Below are positions 51,659 to 59,574 of a stretch of DNA of 64,000 nt, one piece after another. Below the pieces are notes generated by a model, which worked only from the letters and a program-made list of their open reading frames with translations, was not told the DNA's origin and ran no database searches. The position numbers were made by a program, and so were the translations under genes. This DNA comes from Palsa-744 sp963734815 (GTDB lineage Bacteria > Actinomycetota > Thermoleophilia > Solirubrobacterales > Solirubrobacteraceae), in NCBI GenBank assembly GCA_963734815.1, contig CAVTIH010000003.1:372001-436000 (forward strand), read 5' to 3'. The stretch's first letter is position 1; each line of letters starts with the position of its first letter.

Positions 51659-51665
51659 GGCCTGC

Positions 51666-52487
51666 TCATCGCCCGCCGAAGCGCCGCCGTCGGGCGCTGA
51701 ACTCAGCGAGCGACTGCTCCAGGGCCGCCCGCGTGAAGTCCGGCCACAGCTCCTCGCGAAAGACGAGCTCGGAGTAGGCCGACTGCCACAGCAGGTAGTT
51801 GGAGAGGCGCCGCTCGCCGGAGGTGCGGATGATCAGGTCGGGGTCGTGCATCTCCGGCGCGTACAGGCAGCGGCGGAACTCCTCCTCGTCGGATTTGGGG
51901 TCGCGCGGCTGCACCCCGGCCTCGACTTCGCCCAGCCGGGCCGCCATTCCCGCCGCGAAGCGCCGTGCCGCATCGACGATCTCCGCGCGCCCACCGTAGT
52001 TGAAGGCGACGAACAGCGTGATCGTGGCGTTGGCGTCGGTGAGCTCTTCCGCCCAGCGCATCTGCTCCCGCAGACCCTCGGGGACGCCCTCGCGGCGACC
52101 GATGAACCGCATCCGCACCCCTTCGGCGTGCAGCTCGGGCGTTTCGCCGGCGATCCGCCGCGAGAACATCTCGAACAGCCCCTGCACCTCGGTGGGCGAG
52201 CGCGACCAGTTCTCGGTCGAGAAGGAGTACACGGTGAGCTCGCGGATCCCGAGCTCCACGGCGTCGCGCAGGCGCGCCTTGACGGTGTCGGCGCCGGCCT
52301 CGTGCCCCGCGTTGACGGGCAGCTCACGCGCGCGCGCCCAGCGGCCGTTGCCGTCGGTGATGATCGCCACGTACCGAGCCTGCGCGGAGCGCTCGGGGCG
52401 CTCGGATGCCGCGGCGGACGCGGATGCCCCCGCCGGCTCGGACGGCGCGGGGGGCCCGGGCGCGGCGGGAGAATCGGCGCCCGTCAT
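51666..52487 (-). CDS. uppS: Isoprenyl transferase (undecaprenyl diphosphate synthase type)
   Basis: A 273-aa cis-prenyltransferase. IITDGNGRWARA carries the catalytic Asp45; VYSFSTENWSR, NYGGRAEIVDAARR, and DLIIRTSGERRLSNYLLWQSAYSELVF complete the family motifs. It uses isoprenoid units from the MEP pathway to build the lipid carrier for wall synthesis. The usual IIMDGN has Thr in place of Met, and GHEAG replaces GHRAG. The N-terminal ~35 residues are a disordered Ala/Pro extension. The start shares one base with the frr stop (TGATG). Confidence 0.93.
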   Translation of the reverse strand: MTGADSPAAPGPPAPSEPAGASASAAASERPERSAQARYVAIITDGNGRWARARELPVNAGHEAGADTVKARLRDAVELGIRELTVYSFSTENWSRSPTEVQGLFEMFSRRIAGETPELHAEGVRMRFIGRREGVPEGLREQMRWAEELTDANATITLFVAFNYGGRAEIVDAARRFAAGMAARLGEVEAGVQPRDPKSDEEEFRRCLYAPEMHDPDLIIRTSGERRLSNYLLWQSAYSELVFREELWPDFTRAALEQSLAEFSARRRRFGGR

Positions 52488-53056
52488 CAGACTTCGAGGA
52501 TCTCCTCTTCCTTGGCCTTCAGCACCCCATCGAGGTCGGCGACGCGGGCGTCGGTGAGCTTCTGCAGCTCGACCTCGGCGCGGTGCTCGTCGTCGGAGCC
52601 GGCCTCGCCGGCCTCCTTGAGCTCGCGCAGGTCGTGCATCACGTCGCGGCGCACGTTGCGGATCTTGACGCGGCCCTCCTCGATCAGGTGGCGCACGACC
52701 TTCACCAGCTCGCGGCGGCGTTCCTCGGTCAACTCGGGCACGACCAGGCGCACGACGTTGCCGTCGTTAGACGGGTTGAGTCCGACGTCGGACTCGTTGA
52801 TCGCCTTCTCGATGAACTTGATCGAGGACTTGTCGTAGGGCTGCACGGTGAGCAGGCGTGCCTCGGGCGCGGAGATCGTGGCCAACTGATTCAAAGGCGT
52901 GGGCGCGCCGTAGTAGTCGACCACGACGCGCTCGAGCAGCGCGGGTGAGGCGCGGCCGGTGCGCACCGTGGCGAGCTCGTGCTGGGTGGCCTCGACGGAC
53001 TTCGCCATCCGCCCGCGCCCGTCCTCGATCAGCTCGTCGATCATCTCAGCGGCCAT
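52487..53056 (-). CDS. frr: Ribosome recycling factor
   Basis: A 189-aa protein: MIDELIEDGRGRMAKSVEATQHELATVRTGRASPALLERVVVDYYG opens the tRNA-mimicking helical bundle; INESDVGLNPSNDGNVVRLVVPELTEERRRELVK and the C-terminal helices follow. It separates ribosomal subunits after termination with EF-G. ATG 53056 is chosen over an upstream in-frame start. It sits in the conserved order pyrH-frr. Confidence 0.96.
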   Translation of the reverse strand: MAAEMIDELIEDGRGRMAKSVEATQHELATVRTGRASPALLERVVVDYYGAPTPLNQLATISAPEARLLTVQPYDKSSIKFIEKAINESDVGLNPSNDGNVVRLVVPELTEERRRELVKVVRHLIEEGRVKIRNVRRDVMHDLRELKEAGEAGSDDEHRAEVELQKLTDARVADLDGVLKAKEEEILEV

Positions 53057-53109
53057 CGTGTCCACCTCCGTCCTGGGGTCGCTCGGCGGCAGTCCCGCAA
53101 AATGCAGCC

Positions 53110-53856
53110 TCACCCATGGCCGCCCTCCTCGTCACTCGGGTTTGTCGATACCAGTGTGCCCACCCGCTCGCCGGAGATTATCCGCGCGATCGAGCGCTCG
53201 TCGTCCATGTTGAAGACGTTCAGCGGCATCCCATTCTCCATGCAGAGCGCCAGGGCCGTGGAATCCATCACGCGCAGTCGCCGCTCCAGCGCCTCCATGT
53301 GGGTGATCTCGGGGAGGAACTCGGCTGAAGGGTCTAGTGCGGGGTCGGCCGTGTAGACGCCTTCGACGCCGTTCTTGGCCATCAGGATGATCTCGGCGTG
53401 CACCTCCGCGGCTCGCAGGGCGGCCGCCGTGTCGGTCGTGAAGAACGGGTTGCCGGTGCCGGCCGCGAAGATCACCACGCGCCCCTTCTCCAGGTGGCGC
53501 ATCGCGCGGCGGCGGATGTAGGGCTCGGCCACCTCGGAGATCGCGAGCGCCGACTGCACGCGAGTGTCGGTGCCGCTCTTCTCCAATGCGTCCTGCAGCG
53601 GCAGCGCGTTGAGCACAGTGGCGAGCATCCCCATGTAGTCGGCGGTCGAGCGGTCCATCCCCGCGGCGACGCCCTGCATGCCGCGGTAGATGTTGCCGGC
53701 CCCGACCACGATCGCGACCTCGACCCCCCGGTCGCGCACCTCGCTCACCTGCCGCGCCACGGCGGCGACGCGCGCGGGGTCGGTGCCGAAGGGCAGCTCC
53801 CCCATCAGCGCCTCGCCGGAGAGCTTCAGCAGGATCCGTTTGAATGCGGGTGCCAT
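53110..53856 (-). CDS. pyrH: UMP kinase
   Basis: A 248-aa kinase of the amino acid kinase fold: FKRILLKLSGEALMG, VEVAIVVGAGNIYRGMQG, MDRSTADYMGMLATVLNALPLQDALE, VIFAAGTGNPFFTTDTAAALRA and the ending MPLNVFNMDDERSIARIISGERVGTLV. It converts UMP to UDP and is allosterically regulated in most bacteria. It lies downstream of tsf and upstream of frr, as usual. A 143-bp gap with a hairpin separates it from tsf. Confidence 0.96.
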   Translation of the reverse strand: MAPAFKRILLKLSGEALMGELPFGTDPARVAAVARQVSEVRDRGVEVAIVVGAGNIYRGMQGVAAGMDRSTADYMGMLATVLNALPLQDALEKSGTDTRVQSALAISEVAEPYIRRRAMRHLEKGRVVIFAAGTGNPFFTTDTAAALRAAEVHAEIILMAKNGVEGVYTADPALDPSAEFLPEITHMEALERRLRVMDSTALALCMENGMPLNVFNMDDERSIARIISGERVGTLVSTNPSDEEGGHG

Positions 53857-53928
53857 CGACGGGAGAGCCTATCGTTTGCATTTGGTGCGCATCCGCGCGA
53901 GTGGCTGCTTCGGTGAGCGCGAGTGGGC

Positions 53929-53948
53929 GCGGGGCTTCCATGCCCCGC
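53929..53948 (-). terminator. GC hairpin between tsf and pyrH
   Basis: GCGGGGC and GCCCCGC pair perfectly around a 6-nt loop, within the 143-bp gap after tsf. There is no T-tract on the minus strand, so it could be a processing or pausing site as easily as a terminator. Confidence 0.4.
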
Positions 53949-53999
53949 AACCGCCGCGGCTGCGATCTACTGACAGACGGCGCCAGGACCCCGGGGGGT

Positions 54000-54605
54000 C
54001 TACTTGCCCACCGCGAACCGTACGAAACGACGGATCACGACATTCTCGCCGGTCTTCGCGGTGAGCTCGTCGCGCAGCTGCTGCACGGTCTTGCCATCGA
54101 ACTTGGGGTGGTGGAGCTGCTGCTCGAGCAGCACGATCGTGCTGTACCAGGCGTCGAGCTTGCCGGTGACGATCCGCTCGCGCACGTTCTCGGGCTTGTC
54201 CGCCGCCTCCTGCTCGTAGAGGCTCGCCTCCGCGTCGCGGGCAGCTGAGGGCACATCCTCACGGCTGACGTAGGCGACCGTGGGGCTGGCGGCGATCTGC
54301 ATCGCCACGTCGCGGGCGAAGCCGGTGAAGTCCTCATTGCTCGCCACGAAGTCGGTGTTGCAGTCAACCTCGATCAGCACCCCGACCTGGGCGCCGGGGT
54401 GGATGTAGGCCTGCACGGTGCCCTCGGTCGCGACGCGCTCGCCGAGGTCCTGGATCTTCTTGCCCTGGCGCAGGCGCAGGATCTCGATCGCCTTCTCGAG
54501 GTCCCCCGCCGCCTCGGTGAGGGCCTTCTTGCAGTCCATCATCCCCGCGCCGGTGCGCTCGCGTAGGGCCTTCACGTCTTTGGCGCTGATCTCCACAGTG
54601 TTCAT
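54000..54605 (-). CDS. tsf: Elongation factor Ts
   Basis: A 201-aa EF-Ts of the short type with one core subdomain. It has ISAKDVKALRERTGAGMMDCKKALTEA, the EF-Tu-contacting TDFVASNEDF, and the closing VVIRRFVRFAVGK. It exchanges GDP for GTP on EF-Tu. The start overlaps the rpsB stop as ATGA, so synthesis is coupled to ribosomal protein S2. Confidence 0.95.
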   Translation of the reverse strand: MNTVEISAKDVKALRERTGAGMMDCKKALTEAAGDLEKAIEILRLRQGKKIQDLGERVATEGTVQAYIHPGAQVGVLIEVDCNTDFVASNEDFTGFARDVAMQIAASPTVAYVSREDVPSAARDAEASLYEQEAADKPENVRERIVTGKLDAWYSTIVLLEQQLHHPKFDGKTVQQLRDELTAKTGENVVIRRFVRFAVGK

Positions 54606-55702
54606 GTCTGCGCCTCCTCGGGGGTCTCGGCGGCAGCGGCTCCATCCGGCTGAGCTTCGACCGGCGGCGGGGCTTCGACATGCGCGGGGGCCTGCTTGGG
54701 TACCGGCGCCTGCGGAGCCGCTTGGGCGGGCGCAGGTGCCGCTTGGGCGGGCGCAGGTGCTGCCTGGGCTGGCGCAGGTGCTGCCTGGGAGGCCGCCTGA
54801 GCCTGCGCGGGTGCCTCTCGCGCCGGAGGCGCGGCCTCGGCCGCAGCGGCCGCGGCAGCGGCCTGCTGTGCGGCGAGGCGTTCCTGGGCCTGTTGGGCGG
54901 CCTGTTCTTCGGCCTCACGACGGGCGGCGTCTTCCTCGGCTTCGCGTTTGGCGCGCGCCTCAGCCTCGACCCGGGCGCGCTCTTCGGCTTCCTGGCGGGC
55001 CCGTTCCTCCTCGGCGCGGAACACGTTGCGGCCCTCCGCGACGACGTCTCCGATCGCGCGTGTGATCAGCGAGCAGGAGCGGATCGCGTCGTCGTTGCCG
55101 GGGACCACGAAGTCGATCCCGTCGGGGTCGCAGTTGGTGTCGACCAGGCCGATGATCGGGATCCGCAGCCGCTGTGCCTCGCGCACCGCGATCGCCTCCG
55201 TTTTGAGGTCGATCACGAACATCGCGTCGGGGACGCGCTGCATGTCTTTGACGCCGCCGAGGTTGGCGCGCAGCTTGAGCAGGTCGGCCTGGCGGGCCAT
55301 CCGCTCGCGCGTGGGCAGCAGCGCTAGCTGGCCATCGGCCTCGTAGCGTTCGAGGTCGTGCAGACGGCGGATGCGAAGGTTGATCGTCTGGAAGTTGGTC
55401 AACAGGCCACCCAGCCAGCGGTGGTTGACGTACGGCATGCCGGCGGCCGTGGCGACGTCGCGGACGACGTCCTGCGCCTGCTTCTTGGTGCCGACGAACA
55501 GCACCACTCCGCCGCGGTGGGCGAGGGTGCCGGCGAACTCGCGCGCCTGTTCCAGCAGCACGGCGGTCTTGAGCAGATCGATGACGTAGATGCCGCCGCG
55601 CTCGCCATGGATGAAGCGACGCATCTTGGGGTTCCAGCGGCGCGTTTGATGACCGAAGTGAACGCCGGCCTCCAGCAGTTCCGCGATGCCTACTTGTGCC
55701 AC
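54602..55702 (-). CDS. rpsB: 30S ribosomal protein S2 with long C-terminal extension
   Basis: A 366-aa S2. Residues 1-~228 are the normal protein (LLEAGVHFGHQTRRWNPKMRRFI, FVGTKKQAQDVV, HRWLGGLLTNFQTI, PIIGLVDTNCDPDGIDFVVPGNDDAIRS). The following ~138 residues are extra: a charged helix (ARQEAEERARVEAEARAKREAEEDAARREAEEQ, longer than one heptad block) and an Ala/Pro/Gln tail with tandem AAPAPAQ units. GTG 55702 has GGGAG shortly upstream. The tail would extend from the ribosome surface; its role is unknown. Confidence 0.95.
   Translation of the reverse strand: MAQVGIAELLEAGVHFGHQTRRWNPKMRRFIHGERGGIYVIDLLKTAVLLEQAREFAGTLAHRGGVVLFVGTKKQAQDVVRDVATAAGMPYVNHRWLGGLLTNFQTINLRIRRLHDLERYEADGQLALLPTRERMARQADLLKLRANLGGVKDMQRVPDAMFVIDLKTEAIAVREAQRLRIPIIGLVDTNCDPDGIDFVVPGNDDAIRSCSLITRAIGDVVAEGRNVFRAEEERARQEAEERARVEAEARAKREAEEDAARREAEEQAAQQAQERLAAQQAAAAAAAAEAAPPAREAPAQAQAASQAAPAPAQAAPAPAQAAPAPAQAAPQAPVPKQAPAHVEAPPPVEAQPDGAAAAETPEEAQT
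54720..54782 (-). repeat. Three tandem 21-bp units within rpsB
   Basis: Units at 54720-54740, 54741-54761 and 54762-54782 encode AAPAPAQ repeats. The first two are identical at 20 of 21 positions. They lie in the non-conserved tail and could expand or contract without affecting the S2 core. Confidence 0.85.
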
Positions 55703-55747
55703 GGTGTCTCCCTTACGTACCTTGGGGTGGGGTTGCTGTATTGGAAT

Positions 55748-55833
55748 CCGTACGGCGGGTCGTGGGACTCGCGGGAAACCACCGGCGCGGGCCGGTCACC
55801 ACGAGCAGGGCCACGATCCGTGCCCCGTACGGG
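55748..55833 (-). promoter_or_regulatory. Structured rpsB leader (possible r-protein autoregulatory RNA)
   Basis: Three nested helices can form in the leader. CCGTACGG (55748-55755) pairs with the copy inside CCCGTACGGG (55824-55833). Inside, GTCGTGG pairs with CCACGA, and an inner ACCGGC/GCCGGT hairpin closes the centre. The structure ends 45 nt before the rpsB start. S2 regulates its own operon in other bacteria; this is a candidate site by position and fold only. Confidence 0.4.
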
Positions 55834-55854
55834 TCGAGGGTCGGAATCAGTCGA

Positions 55855-56553
55855 TCAGGATAGCCGTTCAGCGCGCTCCAGTGCGGCGGCGAGATCGGCG
55901 GGCAGGTCCGAATGCACCTCCAACCGCTCCCCCGTCATCGGGTGCGCCAGCGCGAGGCGGGTGGCGTGTAGGAACTGGCGCTCCAGACCGAGCGCCCCGG
56001 CGGTTCCGTACTCGGGGTCGCCGGCCACGGGATTGCCGATCGCCTGCAGGTGCACGCGGATCTGGTGGGTGCGACCCGTGTCGAGCCGCAGGCGCAGCAG
56101 CGAATGTGCGGGAAGGGCGCGATCGAGCGTGAAGTGGGTGCGGGCCTGGCGCGGGAAATTGCCGCCGACCGCCATCCGCGTACGCACCGTGGGGTCGCGT
56201 CCGATCGGCGCCTCAATCGTGCCGCTGCGCGCGCCCGGGCGGCCCTCGACCAGCGCGAGGTACTCGCGCTCGATCCGCCGCGCGGCGAGCGCCTGCTGCA
56301 GCAGCCGGTGAACCTCGTCGGAGCGGGCCACGACGAGTAGGCCCGAGGTGTTGCGGTCCAGGCGATGCACGATGCCGGCGCGCTCCGGATCGCCTCCCGC
56401 GGCGACACCGGCGAGCAGCTGCGAGAGCGTACCCTCACGGTGCCCGCGCGCGGGGTGCACCACAAGACCGGCGGGCTTGTCGACGACGAGCAGATAGTCG
56501 TCCTGGTAGGCGATCGAGAAGGTGGGCGGCGTGGTTGGCGAGCGAGGGGTCAT
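55855..56553 (-). CDS. rluD: RluD-type 23S rRNA pseudouridine synthase
   Basis: A 232-aa pseudouridine synthase: YQDDYLLVVDKPAGLVVHPARGH, catalytic Asp in GIVHRLDRNTSGLLVVARS, REYLALVEGRP, and TGRTHQIRVHLQAIGNPVAGDPEYG. The N-terminal S4 RNA-binding domain of full-length RluD is absent with ATG 56553; the frame to 56622 does not encode one either. It lies 46 bp downstream of lspA, its usual neighbour. The modified position (RluD-type 1911/1915/1917) is inferred. Confidence 0.88.
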   Translation of the reverse strand: MTPRSPTTPPTFSIAYQDDYLLVVDKPAGLVVHPARGHREGTLSQLLAGVAAGGDPERAGIVHRLDRNTSGLLVVARSDEVHRLLQQALAARRIEREYLALVEGRPGARSGTIEAPIGRDPTVRTRMAVGGNFPRQARTHFTLDRALPAHSLLRLRLDTGRTHQIRVHLQAIGNPVAGDPEYGTAGALGLERQFLHATRLALAHPMTGERLEVHSDLPADLAAALERAERLS

Positions 56554-56599
56554 AGAAGAGCGCCAACGCGAAGGAGCGCGCAACGCGGCACCCGTGCGG

Positions 56600-57103
56600 T
56601 CAGGTGCCAGCCCCACGCGCATCGCCGACTGGTGGATCGAGCTCGGACGGTCGTCCCTCGCGGGGACGCTCGATGAGCAGCACGAGGATCAGCACCCCAA
56701 GTGTTATGGAAACGTCGGCGAGGTTGAAGGGCGGCCAGCCGAGCGGCAGCTTGACGAAGTCCGTGACATACCCGGCGCGCAAGCGGTCGATCACGTTGCC
56801 GAGCGCCCCGCCGAGCAGCATCCCCGTCGGCAGCCAGATCAGCGGGCGCCCGGTGTGCAGGGCGAAGTACACGAGCAGCGCCAGCAGCGCGAGCGCGATC
56901 ACGATCGTCACCGCAACCTGGTCGCCGGGCAGGAAGCCGAAGGCGACGCCGCGGTTGCGCGTGTTCACCAGCGCGAGGCCGGGCAGCACGCCACGTTCTT
57001 CCCCCTGGACGATCGAGGCCCGCACAGCGCGCTTGGCGAGCTGGTCGAGGACGACGACGGCGAGGGCCACGAGCGCAGCGCGGGTCCAAGGGGAGCGGAT
57101 CAA
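56600..57103 (-). CDS. lspA: Lipoprotein signal peptidase (signal peptidase II)
   Basis: A 167-aa membrane aspartyl protease with four helices. Conserved parts are VVLDQLAKRAVRA, NTRNRGVAFGFLPG, GGALGNVIDRLRAGYVTDFV (first catalytic Asp), and FNLADVSITLGVL (second catalytic Asp). It removes signal peptides from prolipoproteins such as the one at 33927. The TTG start at 57103 overlaps the YggT stop as TTGA; a GTG 10 codons later is an alternative. Confidence 0.92.
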   Translation of the reverse strand: MIRSPWTRAALVALAVVVLDQLAKRAVRASIVQGEERGVLPGLALVNTRNRGVAFGFLPGDQVAVTIVIALALLALLVYFALHTGRPLIWLPTGMLLGGALGNVIDRLRAGYVTDFVKLPLGWPPFNLADVSITLGVLILVLLIERPREGRPSELDPPVGDARGAGT

Positions 57104-57405
57104 CCGTGGATGATGCCTTGCACGACGATGCTGTTGACGAGCTCGAGCACGATCAGTGCGACGAACGGGCTGAGGTCGAGGCCGCCGAAGGACGGCAGGA
57201 CGCGCCGGAAGATCCGCAGGAACGGTTCGCACACGTCGCGCAGGAAGCCGATCACCGCACCCACCCCGCGGGAGTACGGCGGGCGCACGCCGAAGGCGAA
57301 CAGCCAGCCCACGACGATGTGGGCAAAGATCAGCAGGATGTAGACGTAGATCAGCGTCGAGAGGTAGTTGGCGACCTCGATGCGGGCGCTGGCGAGCAGC
57401 ATCAT
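57100..57405 (-). CDS. YggT-family membrane protein
   Basis: A 101-aa protein with two membrane segments: YLSTLIYVYILLIFAHIVVGWLF and SPFVALIVLELVNSIVVQ. They flank the family loop VGAVIGFLRDVCEPFLRIFRRVLPSFGGLDLSPF. YggT proteins are linked by context to cell division and osmotic homeostasis. It overlaps proC upstream (ATGA) and lspA downstream, in the usual sepF-yggT-lspA neighbourhood. Confidence 0.9.
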   Translation of the reverse strand: MMLLASARIEVANYLSTLIYVYILLIFAHIVVGWLFAFGVRPPYSRGVGAVIGFLRDVCEPFLRIFRRVLPSFGGLDLSPFVALIVLELVNSIVVQGIIHG

Positions 57406-58259
57406 CGCCCCGGTCCCCGGCGACCGCTGCCGGGGCCTCCGCGCTTGCGCAGCACGGCGTCGAGCGCGTCGCTGAAAGCCGCGCGCACCCCACCGCGCTC
57501 CAAGGCCGCAACTCCGCGCGCGGTGAGCCCCCCGGGCGATGAGACCTCGCGGCGCAGCGCGAGCGTGTCGTAGTCGCGGCGGCGCAGCAGCTCCGCGGTG
57601 CCCGCGAGCGTCTGCACGACGAGACGCGCGCCCTCGGCGGCGGGGATACCACGGCGCACGCCAGCGTCAATCTGCGCCTCGGCGACGAGCGCCACGTACG
57701 CAGGGGCGCATGACATCAGGCCGGTGGCGACGTCCAGGAGAGCGTCGTCGAGCACAACCAGCGTGCCGAGCTCGGCAAACAGCTCGCGCACCTGGGCGTC
57801 GAGGGCGCCGTCCTCGCTGAGCCTCTCCGTGGGCGTCTGCGCGAGCGCGTCGACGGCGAGATCTCCCGGTGGTGCCGCCGCTCGCGCTGGATCGGCAGCC
57901 TGCACAACGGCCCCCTGGCGTACCTCCACCGGCAGCGATGGCATGAAGCGGTAGACCGGCCGCTCGGGGTAGGCCTCCTTGACGTCGGCCAGCGGCGTGG
58001 CGGCAAGAATCGAAGCGACCGCGCGCGCATGGGGAGCGACCTCCTCGGCGACGCCGCGCAGCTGGGCGGGCTTGTGGCAGAGCACCACCAACTCGGCGCG
58101 GGCGGCTACCTCGGCGTTGCTCGCAAGCGCCTCTCCCCCGGTCTCCCGCGCGAGTGCACGGGCGCACTCGGCGACGGGATCGAAGCACAGCACCGGTCGT
58201 CCCCACCCGCGGGCAAGCGCGCGCGCCATGTTGCCTGCACCAATCAGACCTATTTGCAT
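57402..58259 (-). CDS. proC: Pyrroline-5-carboxylate reductase
   Basis: A 285-aa reductase: Rossmann motif IGLIGAGNMARALARGWG, LVVLCHKPAQLRGVAEEV, YRFMPSLPVEVRQGAVV, and the C-terminal LVVQTLAGTAELLRRRD ... REVSSPGGLTARGVAALERGG with the PGGxT signature. It reduces pyrroline-5-carboxylate to proline with NAD(P)H. A ~20-residue insert near 120-145 (PARAAAPPGDLAVDALAQTP) is unusual. It lies between sepF and yggT, as in several Gram-positive bacteria. Confidence 0.92.
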   Translation of the reverse strand: MQIGLIGAGNMARALARGWGRPVLCFDPVAECARALARETGGEALASNAEVAARAELVVLCHKPAQLRGVAEEVAPHARAVASILAATPLADVKEAYPERPVYRFMPSLPVEVRQGAVVQAADPARAAAPPGDLAVDALAQTPTERLSEDGALDAQVRELFAELGTLVVLDDALLDVATGLMSCAPAYVALVAEAQIDAGVRRGIPAAEGARLVVQTLAGTAELLRRRDYDTLALRREVSSPGGLTARGVAALERGGVRAAFSDALDAVLRKRGGPGSGRRGPGR

Positions 58260-58296
58260 AGCCGGCCTACCCTACTTGCTGCCCGACTACCCGGCA

Positions 58297-58839
58297 TCAA
58301 GACTGGTTGAAAAAGCCCTTCTCGATCAACCGGGCGCGCTCCTCCGCGGAGATCTCGACGTTGCGCGGGGTGAGCATGAACACCTTGTCGGCGATCCGCT
58401 GCATGCCGCCATCGAGCGCGTACGTAAGACCCGAGGCGAAGTCGATCAGGCGCTTGGCGAGATCCGTTTCGGTGTTCTGCAGGTTGAGGATCACGGGGAT
58501 CGAATCCTTGAAGCGGTCGGCCACCTGTTGGGCGTCGTTGAAGGACTTGGGAATCACAAGGTGCACGCGCACGTCGCCGTTGGTGCGCGAGCCGACGGAG
58601 CGCAGCACAGTCGTCGGACCCCCCGCCGATCGACTCCCCCCCGCCGCGCTCGGTTCGTCCTCGGCAAAGATCTCGTCGTAGTCGTCGCGGCGGCGGCGCA
58701 GGCGTCGGACGTTGGGGCGCTCGCGGTAGCGATCCTCGATCGCCGCCTCGGGCGGAGCCTCGTCCTCGTACTCCTCGTGATACTCCTCGGCGAGGCCGAA
58801 GTACACGAGCGCACGATGCCATGAGTCGCGAAACGCCAT
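58297..58839 (-). CDS. sepF: Cell division protein SepF
   Basis: A 180-aa SepF. It has an amphipathic membrane-targeting N-terminus (MAFRDSWHRALVYFGLAEEYHEE), an acidic/basic linker, and the C-terminal SepF domain (VRVHLVIPKSFNDAQQVADRFKDSIPVILNLQNTETDLAKRLIDFASGLTYALDG in adjoining blocks, then KVFMLTPRNVEIS). It anchors FtsZ to the membrane. ftsZ itself is not in the window. A perfect hairpin lies just upstream of the start. Confidence 0.94.
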   Translation of the reverse strand: MAFRDSWHRALVYFGLAEEYHEEYEDEAPPEAAIEDRYRERPNVRRLRRRRDDYDEIFAEDEPSAAGGSRSAGGPTTVLRSVGSRTNGDVRVHLVIPKSFNDAQQVADRFKDSIPVILNLQNTETDLAKRLIDFASGLTYALDGGMQRIADKVFMLTPRNVEISAEERARLIEKGFFNQS

Positions 58840-58852
58840 TGTAGGTGAGAGT

Positions 58853-58871
58853 TTTCGCGGATAGCGCGAAA
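58853..58871 (-). promoter_or_regulatory. Perfect hairpin upstream of sepF
   Basis: TTTCGCG (58853-58859) and CGCGAAA (58865-58871) pair around GATAG, 14 bp upstream of the sepF ATG on the minus strand. It could be an operator or a leader hairpin, or end the transcript coming from yggS. Confidence 0.4.
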
Positions 58872-58902
58872 TTCCCTGCTTATCGTAGCGTTTTCGTCAG
58901 AG

Positions 58903-59574
58903 TCAGCGAAACAGCGCGGAGCCCAGCCTGACGATCGTGGCGCCCTCTTCGACCGCGGTCGCGTAATCCTGCGAGGTGCCCATCGAAAGCTCCACCAGCC
59001 CGTTCTCCCAGGCGAGCTCGCGCAGCGCGGCGAACCAGCGGCGACTCTCCTCGGGGTCGGCGACGAGCGGGGGCATCGTCATCAGCCCGGCGACGCGAAA
59101 CGGGGAGCGCTCCAAATAGAGCGGCAACTCCTCGGGCAACACCCCGGCCTTGCCGTCCTCGCGGGCGATGTTGACCTGCACGAGCACCTCCATCCCCGGC
59201 TTCGCCCGCTCGCGGTGGCGCTCGAGCGCGTCCAGCGCCGACTCGCTGGCGAGCGAGTGGATCAGACGCACGTGGGGCACGATCGCCGGCACGCGCCGGC
59301 TTTGGAGCTGGCCGATGAAGTGCCAGGCGAAACGGTCGCCCTGAGCGGCAATCTTCTCCCGCAGGTCCTGCGCGCGGTTCTCGCCCGCCAGCCAGATGCC
59401 CGCCTCGGCGAGCGCCGGCAGGTCGCTGACGGCGACGTACTTGGTGGCGGCGAGCACCTGCACCTCGGAGGGGTCGCGCCCGGCCTCCTTAGCGGCGAGC
59501 ACGATTTCCTCTCGCACGCGCGCGAGCTTCGCGCGGACCCGCTCGGCGGTTATCCCAGCGATCAGCTCAGCCAC
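58903..59574 (-). CDS. YggS/PLPBP-family pyridoxal phosphate homeostasis protein
   Basis: A 223-aa protein: VLAATKYVAVSDLPALAEAGI carries the PLP-binding Lys, then GENRAQDLREKI, WHFIGQLQSRR, VLVQVNIAREDGKAGV, GLMTMPPL and ELSMGTSQDYATAVEEGATIVRLGSALF. It binds PLP and affects vitamin B6 and amino acid balance without known catalysis. The GTG start overlaps the pgeF stop by 13 bp. Neighbours pgeF and sepF are its usual partners. Confidence 0.92.
   Translation of the reverse strand: MAELIAGITAERVRAKLARVREEIVLAAKEAGRDPSEVQVLAATKYVAVSDLPALAEAGIWLAGENRAQDLREKIAAQGDRFAWHFIGQLQSRRVPAIVPHVRLIHSLASESALDALERHRERAKPGMEVLVQVNIAREDGKAGVLPEELPLYLERSPFRVAGLMTMPPLVADPEESRRWFAALRELAWENGLVELSMGTSQDYATAVEEGATIVRLGSALFR

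Noticed and set aside
54720..54782. Tandem repeats as a possible CRISPR array
   Set aside because: Units are contiguous without spacers, in frame within rpsB, and encode AAPAPAQ. No other spaced direct repeats or cas genes were found in the window.
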